A DNA stretch of 64,000 bases from Sphingopyxis indica (GCF_900188185.1 NZ_FZPA01000003.1:62001-126000); one strand, 5' to 3'; shown: positions 41,151-54,078, numbered from the stretch's first letter. A program made the numbers and translations. The notes: generated by a model not told the origin, from the letters alone.

Positions 41151-41248
41151 TCCCCGAGCGAAGACGAGGGGCTCTGCCGAGCGAAGTCGAGGCGGCGACG
41201 CTGCGGTTCTCGCTCCGCTCGAACGAGCCCCTCGTCTTCGCTCGGGGA
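41151..41248. repeat. Intergenic inverted repeat, family B, copy 1
   Basis: Perfect 24-bp arms at 41151-41174 and 41225-41248 (core CCCCGAGCGAAGACGAGGGG), with an inner hairpin around TCGCTCCGCTCGA. Outer elements TAGAGCA (41121) and AAATCTG extend the symmetry outward to the TTGCTCTA near 41276. It lies 3' of metH. Confidence 0.85.
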
Positions 41249-41297
41249 GACGAGTCGATTCAGATTTCCTGCAATTTGCTCTAAAGGGCAATCATTT

Positions 41298-43919
<2,622 letters not shown>

Positions 43920-43938
43920 CGAAAATCCAGCAAAGACA

Positions 43939-44463
43939 TCAATTGGCGAGCGGCCGCGCGAGGACGCGGTCGTCATAGAGCTTGCCGCCGACGTCGAACC
44001 GGCGGGTCGCGATGTCGGCAAAGCCCTGCTTGCGATAGAAGGCGAGCGCCCGCTCGTTGCGCGCATAGACGCCGAGGAGCAGGCGGCGATGCCCCTTTGC
44101 TCCCGCAATGGCGCGCTCCATCAGCGCGGCGCCAAGGCCGCTGCCGTGAAAGCGCGACAGCGAATAGATGCGCTTGAGCTCGATATCGCCCTCCTCGGCC
44201 GCCGCCAGATCGGGCCTGGCGATCAGCGCGAAGCCGACCGGCGCGCCGCCCGGCTGCGCTTCGGCGATCCACGCCTGCGCGCCCGAAGCAAGCAGCGCGC
44301 GATAGGCGTCCGCGCGGTGCTGCGCGGCGCAGTGCGCAACGATCGCGTCGCCGTCGAGAATGCCCGCGAAGGTTTCGAGAAAGGTCGCCGCGCCGACCAG
44401 CGCGAGCGCGGACGCGTCATCCGGGCCCGCCTCGCGGACCCGCCATGGCAGAGGATCGGGCAT
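43939..44463 (-). CDS. GNAT-family N-acetyltransferase
   Basis: A 174-residue acetyl-CoA-dependent acyltransferase. [18 protein letters not shown] is the usual N-terminal strand-helix, [21 protein letters not shown] is motif A with the pyrophosphate loop, and [20 protein letters not shown] is motif B. The substrate is unknown; small-molecule or protein amines are both possible. It sits between the two methionine synthase halves, four bases after one and nineteen before the other, so it is part of the methionine operon. Confidence 0.88.
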   Translation of the reverse strand: MPDPLPWRVREAGPDDASALALVGAATFLETFAGILDGDAIVAHCAAQHRADAYRALLASGAQAWIAEAQPGGAPVGFALIARPDLAAAEEGDIELKRIYSLSRFHGSGLGAALMERAIAGAKGHRRLLLGVYARNERALAFYRKQGFADIATRRFDVGGKLYDDRVLARPLAN

Positions 44464-44466
44464 CGG

Positions 44467-45534
44467 TCAGGCCGCCGCCATCGTGAAGGGTTCGAGCCCC
44501 GCCAGCCGCGTGCGCACCGGCACCTGCGGCACGCGCCGCGGCGCCAGCCCCTCGATCGCTTTCGCCATCGCCGCGATATGCGCGGGCGTCGATCCGCAGC
44601 AGCCGCCGAGGATATTGACCTGGCCCTGTTCGGCCCATTCGCGCACGAGGCCCGCGGTCGTGTCGGGCAGCTCGTCATATTCGCCGAGTTCGTTGGGCAG
44701 GCCCGCATTCGGATAGACCATGACCAGCGTGTCGGCGAGATCCGACAGCACGCGGACGTGCGGGCGCAGCTGCGCCGCGCCGAACGAGCAGTTGAGCCCG
44801 ACGGTCAGCGGCCTGGCGTGGCGCACCGCATACCAGAAGGCCTCGACCGTGTGGCCCGACAGGTTGCGCCCCGACAGGTCGGTCAGGGTCATCGAAATCA
44901 TCAGCGGCAGCTCGCGCCCGACCTTTGCCTCGGCCTCGAGCGTCGCGGCGATCCCCGCCTTGGCGTTGAGCGTGTCGAAGATCGTTTCGATCAGGATGAA
45001 GTCGGCGCCGCCCTCGGCGAGCGCGACCACCTGTTCGCGATAGACGTCCTTCAATTCGTCGAAGTCGATCTCGCGATAGCCGGGGTTGTTGACGTCGGGC
45101 GACAGTGACAGCGTCTTGTTCGTCGGCCCGACCGCGCCCGCGACGAAGCGGCGGTGTCCATCGAGCGCGGCGAATTTGTCGGCGGCCTCGCGGCCGAGGC
45201 GCGCGCTTTCATGATTGATGTCGGCGACGAGCGCTTCGGCGCCATAGTCGGCCTGGCTGATGCGGTTGGCGCTGAAGGTGTTGGTCGAGACGATGTCCGA
45301 CCCCGCCGCCAGATAGGCTTCGCCGATCGCGGTCACCACATCCTGCCGCGTCAGCGCGAGGATGTCGTTATTGCCTTTCTGGTCGTGCGGCAGGCCGAGC
45401 GAGCCCGCATAATCGGCCTCGCCCAGCTTCCTGAGCTGGATCTGCGTCCCCCAGCCGCCGTCGGTGAGCAGGATGCGCTCCTTGGCCGCCACGGTCAGCG
45501 CTTCGCGGGCGCTGGAGGTCGAAGGGGAGGTCAT
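44467..45534 (-). CDS. Homocysteine S-methyltransferase module of split MetH
   Basis: A 355-residue protein matching the first module of MetH. It has LLTDGGWGTQIQLRKLG, DIVSTNTFSANRISQADYG, AGAVGPTNKTLSLSPDV, and the zinc-binding cysteines in GLNCSFGA and ILGGCCGSTPAH. It binds and activates homocysteine and should work with the protein at 41298. Its ATG overlaps the metF stop by four bases (ATGA). The longer frame upstream is a shadow of metF. Confidence 0.95.
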   Translation of the reverse strand: MTSPSTSSAREALTVAAKERILLTDGGWGTQIQLRKLGEADYAGSLGLPHDQKGNNDILALTRQDVVTAIGEAYLAAGSDIVSTNTFSANRISQADYGAEALVADINHESARLGREAADKFAALDGHRRFVAGAVGPTNKTLSLSPDVNNPGYREIDFDELKDVYREQVVALAEGGADFILIETIFDTLNAKAGIAATLEAEAKVGRELPLMISMTLTDLSGRNLSGHTVEAFWYAVRHARPLTVGLNCSFGAAQLRPHVRVLSDLADTLVMVYPNAGLPNELGEYDELPDTTAGLVREWAEQGQVNILGGCCGSTPAHIAAMAKAIEGLAPRRVPQVPVRTRLAGLEPFTMAAA

Positions 45535-46469
45535 GCTGCCTGATCCTTTGCCGAAGCGACCGGCCGAAGCCCCAGCAGATGACAAATGGCATAGCTGAGT
45601 TCGGCGCGGTTGAGCGTGTAGAAATGGAAATCGCGCACCCCGCCCGCGTAAAGGCGGCGGCTGAGCTCGGCGGCGATCGTCGCGGCGACGAGCTGGCGCG
45701 CCGCGGGATGATCGTCGAGCCCTTCGAAGAGCGCGACCATCCACGCCGGGATCGCGGTGCCGCACATATCGGCCATGCGCCGGGTCTGCGACACGTTCGA
45801 CACGGGCAATATGCCGGGGATGATCGGAGCGTCGATCCCCGCCGCCGCCGCCGCATCGCGAAAGCGCAGGAAGGCGTCGGGCGAGAAGAAGAATTGCGTG
45901 ATCGCGCGCGTCGCGCCGGCGTCGAGCTTGCGCTTCAGATTGTCGAGATCGGCGGTCGCGTTCGCCGCATCGGGATGAACCTCGGGATAGGCGGCGACCG
46001 AAATGTCGAAGGGCGCGATCGCCTTCAATCCGGCGACCAGTTCGGCGGCATTGGCATAGCCGTCCGGATGCGCGCGATACGGTGCGCCGCCCGGCACGTC
46101 GCCGCGCAGCGCGACGATATGGCGCACCCCGGCGTCCCAATAGTCGCGCGCGACCGCGTCGATCTCGTCGCGCGACGCCTCGACGCAGGTCAGATGCGCC
46201 GCGGCCGGCACGCGGCTTTCCTTCGCGATCCGCGCGACGGTGGCATGGGTGCGCTCGCGCGTCGAACCGCCGGCGCCATAGGTGACCGACACGAAGCGGG
46301 GGGCGAGCGGTTCGAGCGCGTGGAACGTGTCCCACAGCTGCGCCTCCATCTTCTCGGTCTTGGGCGGGAAAAATTCGAAGCTGACGCCGATATCGCCGTC
46401 GAGATCGGCGAAGAGCGGCGAAGCGGCGGCGCGGCGCGCCTCGGCGATGGAGTTCAGATTCGATGTCAT
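45531..46469 (-). CDS. metF: 5,10-Methylenetetrahydrofolate reductase
   Basis: A 312-residue flavoenzyme that makes methyltetrahydrofolate for MetH. Signatures are VSFEFFPPKTEKMEAQLW at the N-terminus, RFVSVTYGAGGSTRERT, HLTCVEASRDEID and TQFFFSPDAFLRFRD. It overlaps the regulator gene upstream and the MetH module downstream by four bases each, so the three are translated in coupling. Confidence 0.96.
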   Translation of the reverse strand: MTSNLNSIAEARRAAASPLFADLDGDIGVSFEFFPPKTEKMEAQLWDTFHALEPLAPRFVSVTYGAGGSTRERTHATVARIAKESRVPAAAHLTCVEASRDEIDAVARDYWDAGVRHIVALRGDVPGGAPYRAHPDGYANAAELVAGLKAIAPFDISVAAYPEVHPDAANATADLDNLKRKLDAGATRAITQFFFSPDAFLRFRDAAAAAGIDAPIIPGILPVSNVSQTRRMADMCGTAIPAWMVALFEGLDDHPAARQLVAATIAAELSRRLYAGGVRDFHFYTLNRAELSYAICHLLGLRPVASAKDQAA

Positions 46470-47458
46470 GCCGCAAGCCTTTTGCGTGAGCCGTCGCCGT
46501 CGCGGGCGACCGGCGGTTGATCTTCGTCGCTGCGCCGGCGGCCGAGCCAGAGCTTGACGGCGAGCGTTCCGCCCTCGAGCGTCTGCGCGGATTCGAGCAG
46601 CAGTCCCGCCGAGGCGAACCAGCCGCGGATCTGCGCATCCGAAAAGCCGAGGCGGGCGTGCGCCGCGAGCGTGCGCAACTCCTCATCCTCGTGCGGCGCG
46701 AAATCGACGATGAGCAGATGCCCGCCGCCGCGCAGCACGCGCGCCGCCTCGGCGATCGCGCGGTCGGGCTCGTGCGCGAAATGCAGCGCCTGATGGATGA
46801 CGATGCTGTCGATGCTCGCATCGTCCATCGGCAGGTTCAGGAAATCGCCCTGGACGAGGTCGATCGGGACCGTCTGGCCGGCGAGCTTGGCGCGCGCGAT
46901 GCGCAGCATGTCGGGGCTGCGGTCGAGCGCGGTGATGCGGCGCGCGGTCGGCGCGAAAATCTCTGCCATGCGGCCGGTTCCGGTGCCGATGTCGAGCAGA
47001 TGGCCGAGCCGCCGCCCCGCCACCATCGCCAGCATCGCCGCCTCGACCTCGCTTTCGGCGACGTGGCGCGATCGGATCGCGTCCCATTCGGCGGCATGTT
47101 CGGCGAAATAGCGCTCCGCCGCGGCCTCGCGTTCGGTGCGCACCGCCGCGAGCCGCCGCGCGTCGTGCGCGATCACCCGCGCCTCGCGCGCCGAAAAGGG
47201 CCAGTTTTCGGCGCGGGCGATGATGTCGCCGACCGGCCCCTCGCGCGCGATGCGCAGGAACACCCAGCTGCCCTCGCGCCGCCGTTCGACGACGCCCGCA
47301 TCGACGAGGATGCGCACATGGCGCGAGACGCGCGGCTGGCTCTGGTCGAGCACGACCGCCAGCTCGCCGATCGCGAGCTCCATCGCGCGCAGCAGCGCGA
47401 CGATTCGCAGCCGCGTCGGGTCGGCAAGGGCGCGAAAAATGTCGAGCAGCTCGGTCAT
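46466..47458 (-). CDS. sahR: ArsR-type regulator fused to a SAM-methyltransferase domain (SahR-like)
   Basis: A 330-residue fusion. Residues 1-80 are an ArsR winged helix (LADPTRLRIVALLRAMEL, LDQSQPRVSRHVRILVDAG, RREGSWVFLRIA); residues about 130-280 are a class I methyltransferase fold (LLDIGTGTGRMAEIFAP, LNLPMDDASIDSIVI, LHFAHEPDRAIAEAARVL). ArsR proteins of this kind next to metF and metH repress methionine-cycle genes and respond to S-adenosylhomocysteine (SahR). The fused domain may be a ligand sensor. It leads the metF-metH operon, and a perfect palindrome lies eight bases before its start. Confidence 0.8.
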   Translation of the reverse strand: MTELLDIFRALADPTRLRIVALLRAMELAIGELAVVLDQSQPRVSRHVRILVDAGVVERRREGSWVFLRIAREGPVGDIIARAENWPFSAREARVIAHDARRLAAVRTEREAAAERYFAEHAAEWDAIRSRHVAESEVEAAMLAMVAGRRLGHLLDIGTGTGRMAEIFAPTARRITALDRSPDMLRIARAKLAGQTVPIDLVQGDFLNLPMDDASIDSIVIHQALHFAHEPDRAIAEAARVLRGGGHLLIVDFAPHEDEELRTLAAHARLGFSDAQIRGWFASAGLLLESAQTLEGGTLAVKLWLGRRRSDEDQPPVARDGDGSRKRLAA

Positions 47459-47466
47459 GACCCATC

Positions 47467-47486
47467 ATATAAAGATTTCTTTATAT
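47467..47486. promoter_or_regulatory. Operator of the SahR type
   Basis: ATATAAAGA-TT-TCTTTATAT, a perfect inverted repeat with 9-bp arms, eight bases upstream of the ArsR-methyltransferase gene. The sequence agrees with the AT-rich, AAAGA-containing motif I recall for SahR. Binding here would repress the entire methionine operon. Confidence 0.75.
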
Positions 47487-47694
47487 CGGGTCAACCGGAT
47501 GGGCGTCCCCCTTTCCTGCCGTTTGCGCCGCCCCCGGCGACACGACTGATCGAATTGAACCGGCGCAAGACAAAAAGGGCGTTGCACCGCTTTTTTCGAG
47601 ATTGTAGCTCTAGGGGCGATTGGCAAAATGCCGGGTCGAAAGGGTTCGCATCCGCATGCCGGTCGATAATTTCAATCGAGAGGGGTATACCCAC

Positions 47695-48015
47695 ATGAAG
47701 AAGTCGATCACTCTGTCGCTCGTCCTTGCCACGTCGCTCGGCCTCGCCGCCTGCGGTGAGAAGGCTGCCGACGATACGGCGGCGACCACCGAAGACACCA
47801 CGGCGACCGTCGAAGGCGCTGCCGACGGCGCGATGGACGCCGCTGCCGGTGCGGCCGATGCCGCCGGCGACGCCGCAGCAGCCGCGGGCGATGCCGCCGA
47901 CGCCGCTGCGACCGGAGACGCCGCGACCGCCGAAGACAAGGCTGCCGAAGCGGCCGACGCCGCCAAGGAAGCGACCGACGCCGCCAAGGGCGCGATGGAA
48001 GAAGCCAAGCAGTAA
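47695..48015 (+). CDS. Ala/Asp-rich lipoprotein 1
   Basis: A 106-residue protein with a lipobox (LAAC, Cys20) and a mature part made almost wholly of Ala, Asp, Glu, Thr and Gly in loose repeats (GAADAAGDAAAAAGDAADAA). The pattern suggests one long amphipathic helix or coiled coil, as in small entericidin-like or Lpp-like lipoproteins. The function is unknown. The ATG follows GAGAGGGG. A second, similar lipoprotein follows, and a terminator separates the two. Confidence 0.75.
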   Translation: MKKSITLSLVLATSLGLAACGEKAADDTAATTEDTTATVEGAADGAMDAAAGAADAAGDAAAAAGDAADAAATGDAATAEDKAAEAADAAKEATDAAKGAMEEAKQ

Positions 48016-48050
48016 GCCGCTTCTTTCCGGCCTTCGGGCCGCAGGAAAAG

Positions 48051-48084
48051 AGGGTCGCCGGCACCGCGCCGTCGACCCTTTTTT
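48051..48084 (+). terminator. Intrinsic terminator after lipoprotein 1
   Basis: Stem GGGTCG (48052-48057) with CGACCC (48073-48078), inner pairing GGC/GCC, then six Ts (48079-48084). It fits Rho-independent termination of the lipoprotein 1 transcript. Confidence 0.75.
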
Positions 48085-48206
48085 CGTTTTGAAACAAGGC
48101 ATGGGCCTTCCGGTCCGACCGGTGCGGTTGCCAAGCCCTTCATCCCCCGTTAATCCTGCGCCGCAGTGGCCGGTATCGGCTACCAAGCCATTCGAAAGGA
48201 ATTCAC

Positions 48207-48503
48207 ATGCGCAAGTTCATCCTCGTCTCGATGGCCGCTGCCGCCGTCAGCCTCGCCGCCTGCTCGGAAAAGGCGCAGCAGGAAGCGTCGGAAGCCGGAT
48301 CGGCGGTCGCCGATGACGTTGCGGCGACCGGCGACGCGATGGCCGAAGGTGCGGCCGATGCCGCCGACGCAACCGCTGCTGCGGCCGACGATGCCGGCAA
48401 CGCCGTCGAGGGCGCGGTGAACGCCGCTGGCGACGCCGCCGCTGCCGCCGGCGACAAGATCGAGTCGGAAACGGCGAAGGCCGAGGCCAACGACAAGCAG
48501 TAA
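48207..48503 (+). CDS. Ala/Asp-rich lipoprotein 2
   Basis: A 98-residue paralogue of the preceding protein: lipobox LAAC (Cys19), CSEKAQQEASEAGSAV, then DAADATAAAADDAG and a Lys/Glu-containing end. It shares the low-complexity acidic Ala-rich helix. AAGGA precedes the ATG. Its own promoter is likely, because a terminator lies upstream and another downstream. Confidence 0.75.
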   Translation: MRKFILVSMAAAAVSLAACSEKAQQEASEAGSAVADDVAATGDAMAEGAADAADATAAAADDAGNAVEGAVNAAGDAAAAAGDKIESETAKAEANDKQ

Positions 48504-48540
48504 TCGGCTGGCGCGCTACGGCGTGCAACCGGGGAAAGGG

Positions 48541-48574
48541 GGGCTTCGTTCCGGCATGGAGCGGAGCCCTTTTT
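48541..48574 (+). terminator. Intrinsic terminator after lipoprotein 2
   Basis: GGGCT (48541-48545) pairs with AGCCC (48565-48569), with CG/CG and TTCC/GGAG-type inner pairs, followed by five Ts. It separates lipoproteins 2 and 3. Confidence 0.65.
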
Positions 48575-48592
48575 CTTGGGAGAAGATTGGCG

Positions 48593-48808
48593 ATGAGCCG
48601 AAAGCGAATGATGGGTATCGCCGGCGCCGCGGCGCTGTTCCTGTCCGCCGCGGGATGCAGCCGGACCGACAATGAGCCCGGCCCGGGCGGGGTCACCGTC
48701 GGCGAAGCCAGGGCGCTCGACGATGCCGCCGCGATGCTCGAAAGTCGCGAAAACCCTCCCGCCGACGATGCCGCGGACAGCAACGGCGGAGCACCGTCAC
48801 ACGATTAG
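48593..48808 (+). CDS. Small lipoprotein 3
   Basis: A 71-residue protein with a lipobox (SAAGC, Cys22) and a short polar mature part (SRTDNEPGPGGVTVGEAR, then ALDDAAAMLESRE and an acidic tail). Unlike its two neighbours it has little Ala repeat. GGGAGAAG precedes the ATG at 48593; a TTG six bases upstream is less likely. The function is unknown. Confidence 0.65.
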   Translation: MSRKRMMGIAGAAALFLSAAGCSRTDNEPGPGGVTVGEARALDDAAAMLESRENPPADDAADSNGGAPSHD

Positions 48809-48841
48809 AGCGAAATGCGCGAAATCTGAAATCATTCCGCC

Positions 48842-48940
48842 TCCCCGAGCGAAGACGAGGGGCATTGCCGAGCGAAGTCGAGGCTGCGACGGCGCGGGTT
48901 CTCGCTTCGCTCGAACGAGCCCCTCGTCTTCGCTCGGGGA
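48842..48940. repeat. Intergenic inverted repeat, family B, copy 2
   Basis: Arms of 22 bp at 48842-48863 and 48919-48940 share the CCCCGAGCGAAGACGAGGGG core and the inner TCGCTTCGCTCGA hairpin with the 41151 copy. TAGAGC and AAATCTG lie on the left flank, as in copy 1. Confidence 0.85.
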
Positions 48941-48967
48941 AGCGGTTCATGTAAAAGGACCATCCCG

Positions 48968-49645
48968 ATGCCCGACGCTGCTTCCACCCAGATCGTTTTC
49001 CTGCTGTTTCCCGGCATCACCCAGCTCGATTTCACCGCGCCCGCGCAGGCGCTGAGCCGGATGCCCGGCGCGAAGCTCGCCGCCGCCGCGGCCAGCCTCG
49101 ATCCGATCGCCACCGACAGCGGCTTCTCGCTCGTCGCGACGCACGATTTCGACACCTGCCCGCTCGCCGACATAGTCTGCGTGCCCGGCGGGCACGGCGT
49201 CGTCGATGCGCTCGGCGATGCCGCGACGATCGCTTTCCTGAAGCGCCAGGCCGCCAGCGCCCAATGGGTGACGAGCGTGTGTACCGGCGCCTTCCTGCTC
49301 GGCCGCGCCGGGCTGCTCGCGGGCAAGCGCGCGACGACGCACTGGGCCTATACGCATTTGCTGCCACTGGTCGGCGCCGAGCCCGCGCCCGGCCGCGTCG
49401 TCGAGGACGGCCGCGTCGTGACGAGCGGCGGGGTGACAAGCGGGCTCGATTTCGCGCTCACCCTGATCGCACGGCTGAAGGGCGATGCGGTCGCACAGGC
49501 GATCCAGCTCGCGATCGAATATGATCCTGCCCCGCCCTTCGCCGGCGGCCACCCCGACCGCGCGCCCGCGGCCGTCACCGAAGGGCTGAAAGCGCGCGTC
49601 TATGATGCGGCGGCGGCGCGGATGGCGGCGGCGCTCGGCGGTTAA
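48968..49645 (+). CDS. DJ-1/PfpI family protein, isonitrile-hydratase-like
   Basis: A 225-residue cytoplasmic protein of the glutamine-amidotransferase-like fold. IVFLLFPGITQLDFTAPAQ at the start, VCVPGGHGVVDAL, and the nucleophile elbow with the Cys in SVCTGAFLLGRAGLL are the hallmarks; TTHWAYTHLLPL follows. The pattern is closest to isonitrile hydratases (InhA) and the sensor domains of AraC regulators, but no DNA-binding domain is attached. The stop codons of this gene and of the convergent cyclase gene overlap (TTAA). Confidence 0.85.
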   Translation: MPDAASTQIVFLLFPGITQLDFTAPAQALSRMPGAKLAAAAASLDPIATDSGFSLVATHDFDTCPLADIVCVPGGHGVVDALGDAATIAFLKRQAASAQWVTSVCTGAFLLGRAGLLAGKRATTHWAYTHLLPLVGAEPAPGRVVEDGRVVTSGGVTSGLDFALTLIARLKGDAVAQAIQLAIEYDPAPPFAGGHPDRAPAAVTEGLKARVYDAAAARMAAALGG

Positions 49646-50424
49646 TCGCAGCCGGTGAGCGCGATCTCGTAGAGCTTGGGCCAATATTTGCCCGTGACGA
49701 ACAGGCGCTTCGCCTTCGCGTCCCAGGCGATGCCGTTGAGCACGCTGTCGGAGCCGTGCGCCCCGGCGTCGTCCTTCAGGCCGCGCATGTCGATCACCGC
49801 GCGCACCGCGCCGCTCGCGGGGTCGATGCGCACGATCGCGTCGGTCATCCAGATATTGGCCCAGATCTCGCCGTCGATCGCTTCGAGTTCGTTGAGCATC
49901 GGCAGCGGCTGCCCCGCGATCGTGACAGCCAGCGTTCCGGTCTCGCGCATCGTCGCCGGATCGAAGAAACGCAGCATCGGCGTCCCGTCGCTGAGCACCA
50001 GCCGGCCCTCCAGCATCGCGACGCCCCACCCCTCGCCCGCATAGCGGAAGGTCCCGAGCGGCTTGAGATCGCTGAGCCGCCAGCGGTGGCCGACGCCGCC
50101 CTGCCAGGTCACCCCGATGATCTGGTCGCGCCAGCGCACGATACCCTCGCCGAACTGGTCGGCGGGCAGCGGCGTCTGGGCGACCGCCTTGCCGCTTTCG
50201 AGGTCGAGCCGCGCAACGCGCGAACGGCCATATTGACCGGTGCCTTCGTAGAGATGACCGTCGTGCCAGAAAAGGCCCTGGGTGAAGCTTTGGGGGTCGT
50301 GCGGATAGCTGCGGACGATGCGATAGCCGCAGCGTGCGACGGCTTGCTGCGGCGCCGGTGCCGAGGGCGCCGCCTGAGCGGCGGGCGACGCGACCGCGGC
50401 GAGGAAGGCCAGGAAGAGGCTCAT
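49642..50424 (-). CDS. Glutaminyl-peptide cyclotransferase, plant type
   Basis: A 260-residue exported enzyme (signal peptide to SPAAQA) that cyclises N-terminal glutamine to pyroglutamate. The five-bladed propeller of the PF05096 family is recognised by YPHDPQSFTQGLFWHDG, LYEGTGQYGRSRVARLDLE, FGEGIVRWRDQIIGVTW, LNELEAIDGEIWANIW and LNGIAWDAKAKRLFVTGK. GGAGGC stands before the chosen ATG. Its physiological target is unknown, probably periplasmic proteins or peptides. Confidence 0.9.
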   Translation of the reverse strand: MSLFLAFLAAVASPAAQAAPSAPAPQQAVARCGYRIVRSYPHDPQSFTQGLFWHDGHLYEGTGQYGRSRVARLDLESGKAVAQTPLPADQFGEGIVRWRDQIIGVTWQGGVGHRWRLSDLKPLGTFRYAGEGWGVAMLEGRLVLSDGTPMLRFFDPATMRETGTLAVTIAGQPLPMLNELEAIDGEIWANIWMTDAIVRIDPASGAVRAVIDMRGLKDDAGAHGSDSVLNGIAWDAKAKRLFVTGKYWPKLYEIALTGCD

Positions 50425-50473
50425 GCCGCCTCCGCTATGCCAGCGGCGATGAACAGGCAATGGCCGCGCCAAG

Positions 50474-50503
50474 AAAAAGGGCCGGAGGATTTCCCTCCGG
50501 CCC
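50474..50503 (-). terminator. Intrinsic terminator of the groESL operon
   Basis: On the minus strand GGGCCGGAGG pairs perfectly with CCTCCGGCCC around a five-base loop and is followed by TTTTTCTT. It is 34 bases after the groEL stop. Confidence 0.9.
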
Positions 50504-50537
50504 CTCTTGTCGTCGGCAGGTGCCGAGCGGTGCGGAC

Positions 50538-52223
<1,686 letters not shown>

Positions 52224-52263
52224 TCACTGTGGATTATGTCCCGCCGGGGGCGGGGGAGCGGAT

Positions 52264-52551
52264 TCAGGCGATGACGCCCAGAATGTCCGATTCCTTCATG
52301 ATCAACAGCTCTTCGCCGTCGACCTTGACCTCGGTGCCCGACCATTTGCCGAACAGGATGCGGTCGCCGGCCTTGACGTCGAGCGGCGTGACCTTGCCGT
52401 CTTCGGCCTTGGCGCCGGTGCCGACGGCGACGACTTCGCCTTCCTGCGGCTTTTCCTTGGCGGTGTCGGGGATGATGATGCCGCCGGCCGTCTTTTCCTC
52501 GGCTTCGATACGGCGGACGAGCACGCGATCGTGCAGCGGACGAAATTGCAT
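52264..52551 (-). CDS. groS: Co-chaperonin GroES
   Basis: A 95-residue protein, [20 protein letters not shown] at the N-terminus with the mobile loop [16 protein letters not shown] and [16 protein letters not shown] at the end. It caps GroEL. AGGGA precedes the ATG, and the CIRCE element is 33 bases upstream. Confidence 0.98.
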   Translation of the reverse strand: MQFRPLHDRVLVRRIEAEEKTAGGIIIPDTAKEKPQEGEVVAVGTGAKAEDGKVTPLDVKAGDRILFGKWSGTEVKVDGEELLIMKESDILGVIA

Positions 52552-52584
52552 GGATGTCCCTCCAGAAATGCAATGGATGTCAGT

Positions 52585-52611
52585 TTAGCACTCACAGGAC
52601 GAGAGTGCTAA
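52585..52611. promoter_or_regulatory. CIRCE element (HrcA operator)
   Basis: A perfect TTAGCACTC, nine-base spacer, GAGTGCTAA, upstream of groES. HrcA binds this site and represses groESL until heat shock. Confidence 0.97.
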
Positions 52612-52619
52612 CAGGCGGG

Positions 52620-52648
52620 CATATGGGTTGACCCCTGAAGGGCGTCAA
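52620..52648 (-). promoter_or_regulatory. Probable sigma-70 promoter of groESL
   Basis: On the minus strand TTGACG (52643-52648) and CATATG (52620-52625) are separated by 17 bases. The CIRCE lies just downstream of the -10, where HrcA would block initiation. Confidence 0.6.
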
Positions 52649-52680
52649 GCACTGCCCGAAGATTCTTTCGAACTTTTTCG

Positions 52681-54078
52681 TCAGGCCGGCAGAAGGCCGA
52701 GACGGGCGCGCATTCGCCAGCGAAGCAGAAGCAGCCCCGCCACCACGACCAGCCCCACCGCAAGGCCGATCCAGATGCCGACCCCGGCGAGCGGGGTCCA
52801 GAAGCCCAGATAGATGGCGGTGCCATAGCCCGCGAGCCAATAACCGCACACCGCAATGATCATCGGCACGCGCGTGTCCTGAAGCCCGCGCAGCACGCCC
52901 GCCGCCACCGTCTGCGCACCGTCGAAGAGCTGGAAGGCGGCGGCGACGACCAGGAACTGCATCGCATAGCCGACGAGCGCGGCGTTGCGCGCCGCGTCGA
53001 CATCGACGTAGATCGACAGCACGAGCCGCGGGAAAATCCACATCGTCGCCGCGGTCAGCACCATGAAGCCGATGCCGAGGATCAGCGACGCCTGCCCGGC
53101 GAGCGCGATCCCGCGATGATCGCGCGCGCCATAGGAAAGGCCGACGCGGATCGTCGCCGCCTGCGCGACCCCGAACGGGATATGGAAGGCGAGCGCCGCG
53201 ACCTGGAGCGCGATCGTGTGCCCCGCAAGCTGCGCCTCGCCGATCCGCCCCATCAGAAAGGCCGCGCCGGTGAACAGCCCCGCTTCGGCGAGGATGATCA
53301 GCCCGATCGGCAGCCCGATGCGCAACAGCTCGCGAAAGCGCGGCCATTCGGAGCGCCACCAGTTACCGAACAGATGATAGCGCCGCAGCCGCCGGTCGCT
53401 CTGGATGACGACGACATAGGCGAGCAGCATCACGGTGCTCGTCGTCACGCTCGACAGCGCCGAGCCGTGCAGGCCGAGCTTCGGCATCCCGAGGTGGCCG
53501 AAGACGAGCGCCCAGTTGCCGAGCGCGTTGACGAAGAGCGCGAGGAAGGTGATCGCGGTCGCGATCGTCGGCCGCCCGAGCGCCGAGACGAAGATACGCA
53601 GCACACTCGCCGCGATCATCGGGACCATGCCCCACATCAGGATCAGCAGGAAGCTCGCCGCGTGGCGGGTGATTTCGGGGTCCTGCCCTGTCGCGCGCAT
53701 GATCGGCCCGCCCGCGGCGCAGACCCCCATGAACAGCGCGGAGACGATCAGGCTGAGCCACAGCGCCATGCGCACCGTGCGCCGCACCTCGCGCACCGCA
53801 TGTTTGCGGCGCCCGAGTTCGGCGGCAACGAAGGGTGCGGCGGCGCCGACGAGCCCGGTGCCGGTCCACAGGAGCAGCCCGAAGATCGACACGCCGAGCG
53901 ATGCCGCCGCGAGCGCCCCATCGCCGAGCCGCGCGACGAAGATCACGTCGATCGCATGCACCATCATCTGCAGCAGATTCGCCGCGGCGAGCGGCACGGC
54001 GAGCGCGAGCGTCGCCGGGAATTCGCGGCGCAGGGTGGACGCGGGTTCGCCGGTCAGGGGGGCGGGTTCGGCCAGCAT
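52681..54078 (-). CDS. MATE-family multidrug exporter (NorM type)
   Basis: A 465-residue membrane protein with twelve predicted helices in two MATE repeats: LAVPLAAANLLQMMVHAIDV at the start of the first and LRIGLPIGLIILAEAGLFTG at the start of the second. These proteins use Na+ or H+ gradients to export cationic drugs. The ATG at 54078 is given; a GTG nine codons upstream is also possible, and neither has a strong ribosome site. Confidence 0.9.
   Translation of the reverse strand: MLAEPAPLTGEPASTLRREFPATLALAVPLAAANLLQMMVHAIDVIFVARLGDGALAAASLGVSIFGLLLWTGTGLVGAAAPFVAAELGRRKHAVREVRRTVRMALWLSLIVSALFMGVCAAGGPIMRATGQDPEITRHAASFLLILMWGMVPMIAASVLRIFVSALGRPTIATAITFLALFVNALGNWALVFGHLGMPKLGLHGSALSSVTTSTVMLLAYVVVIQSDRRLRRYHLFGNWWRSEWPRFRELLRIGLPIGLIILAEAGLFTGAAFLMGRIGEAQLAGHTIALQVAALAFHIPFGVAQAATIRVGLSYGARDHRGIALAGQASLILGIGFMVLTAATMWIFPRLVLSIYVDVDAARNAALVGYAMQFLVVAAAFQLFDGAQTVAAGVLRGLQDTRVPMIIAVCGYWLAGYGTAIYLGFWTPLAGVGIWIGLAVGLVVVAGLLLLRWRMRARLGLLPA

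Noticed and set aside
41151..41248. Reading the long palindromes as Rho-independent terminators
   Set aside because: No U-tract follows the stems in either direction, and the same arms recur at unrelated loci, so they are repeats; they may still affect transcript ends.
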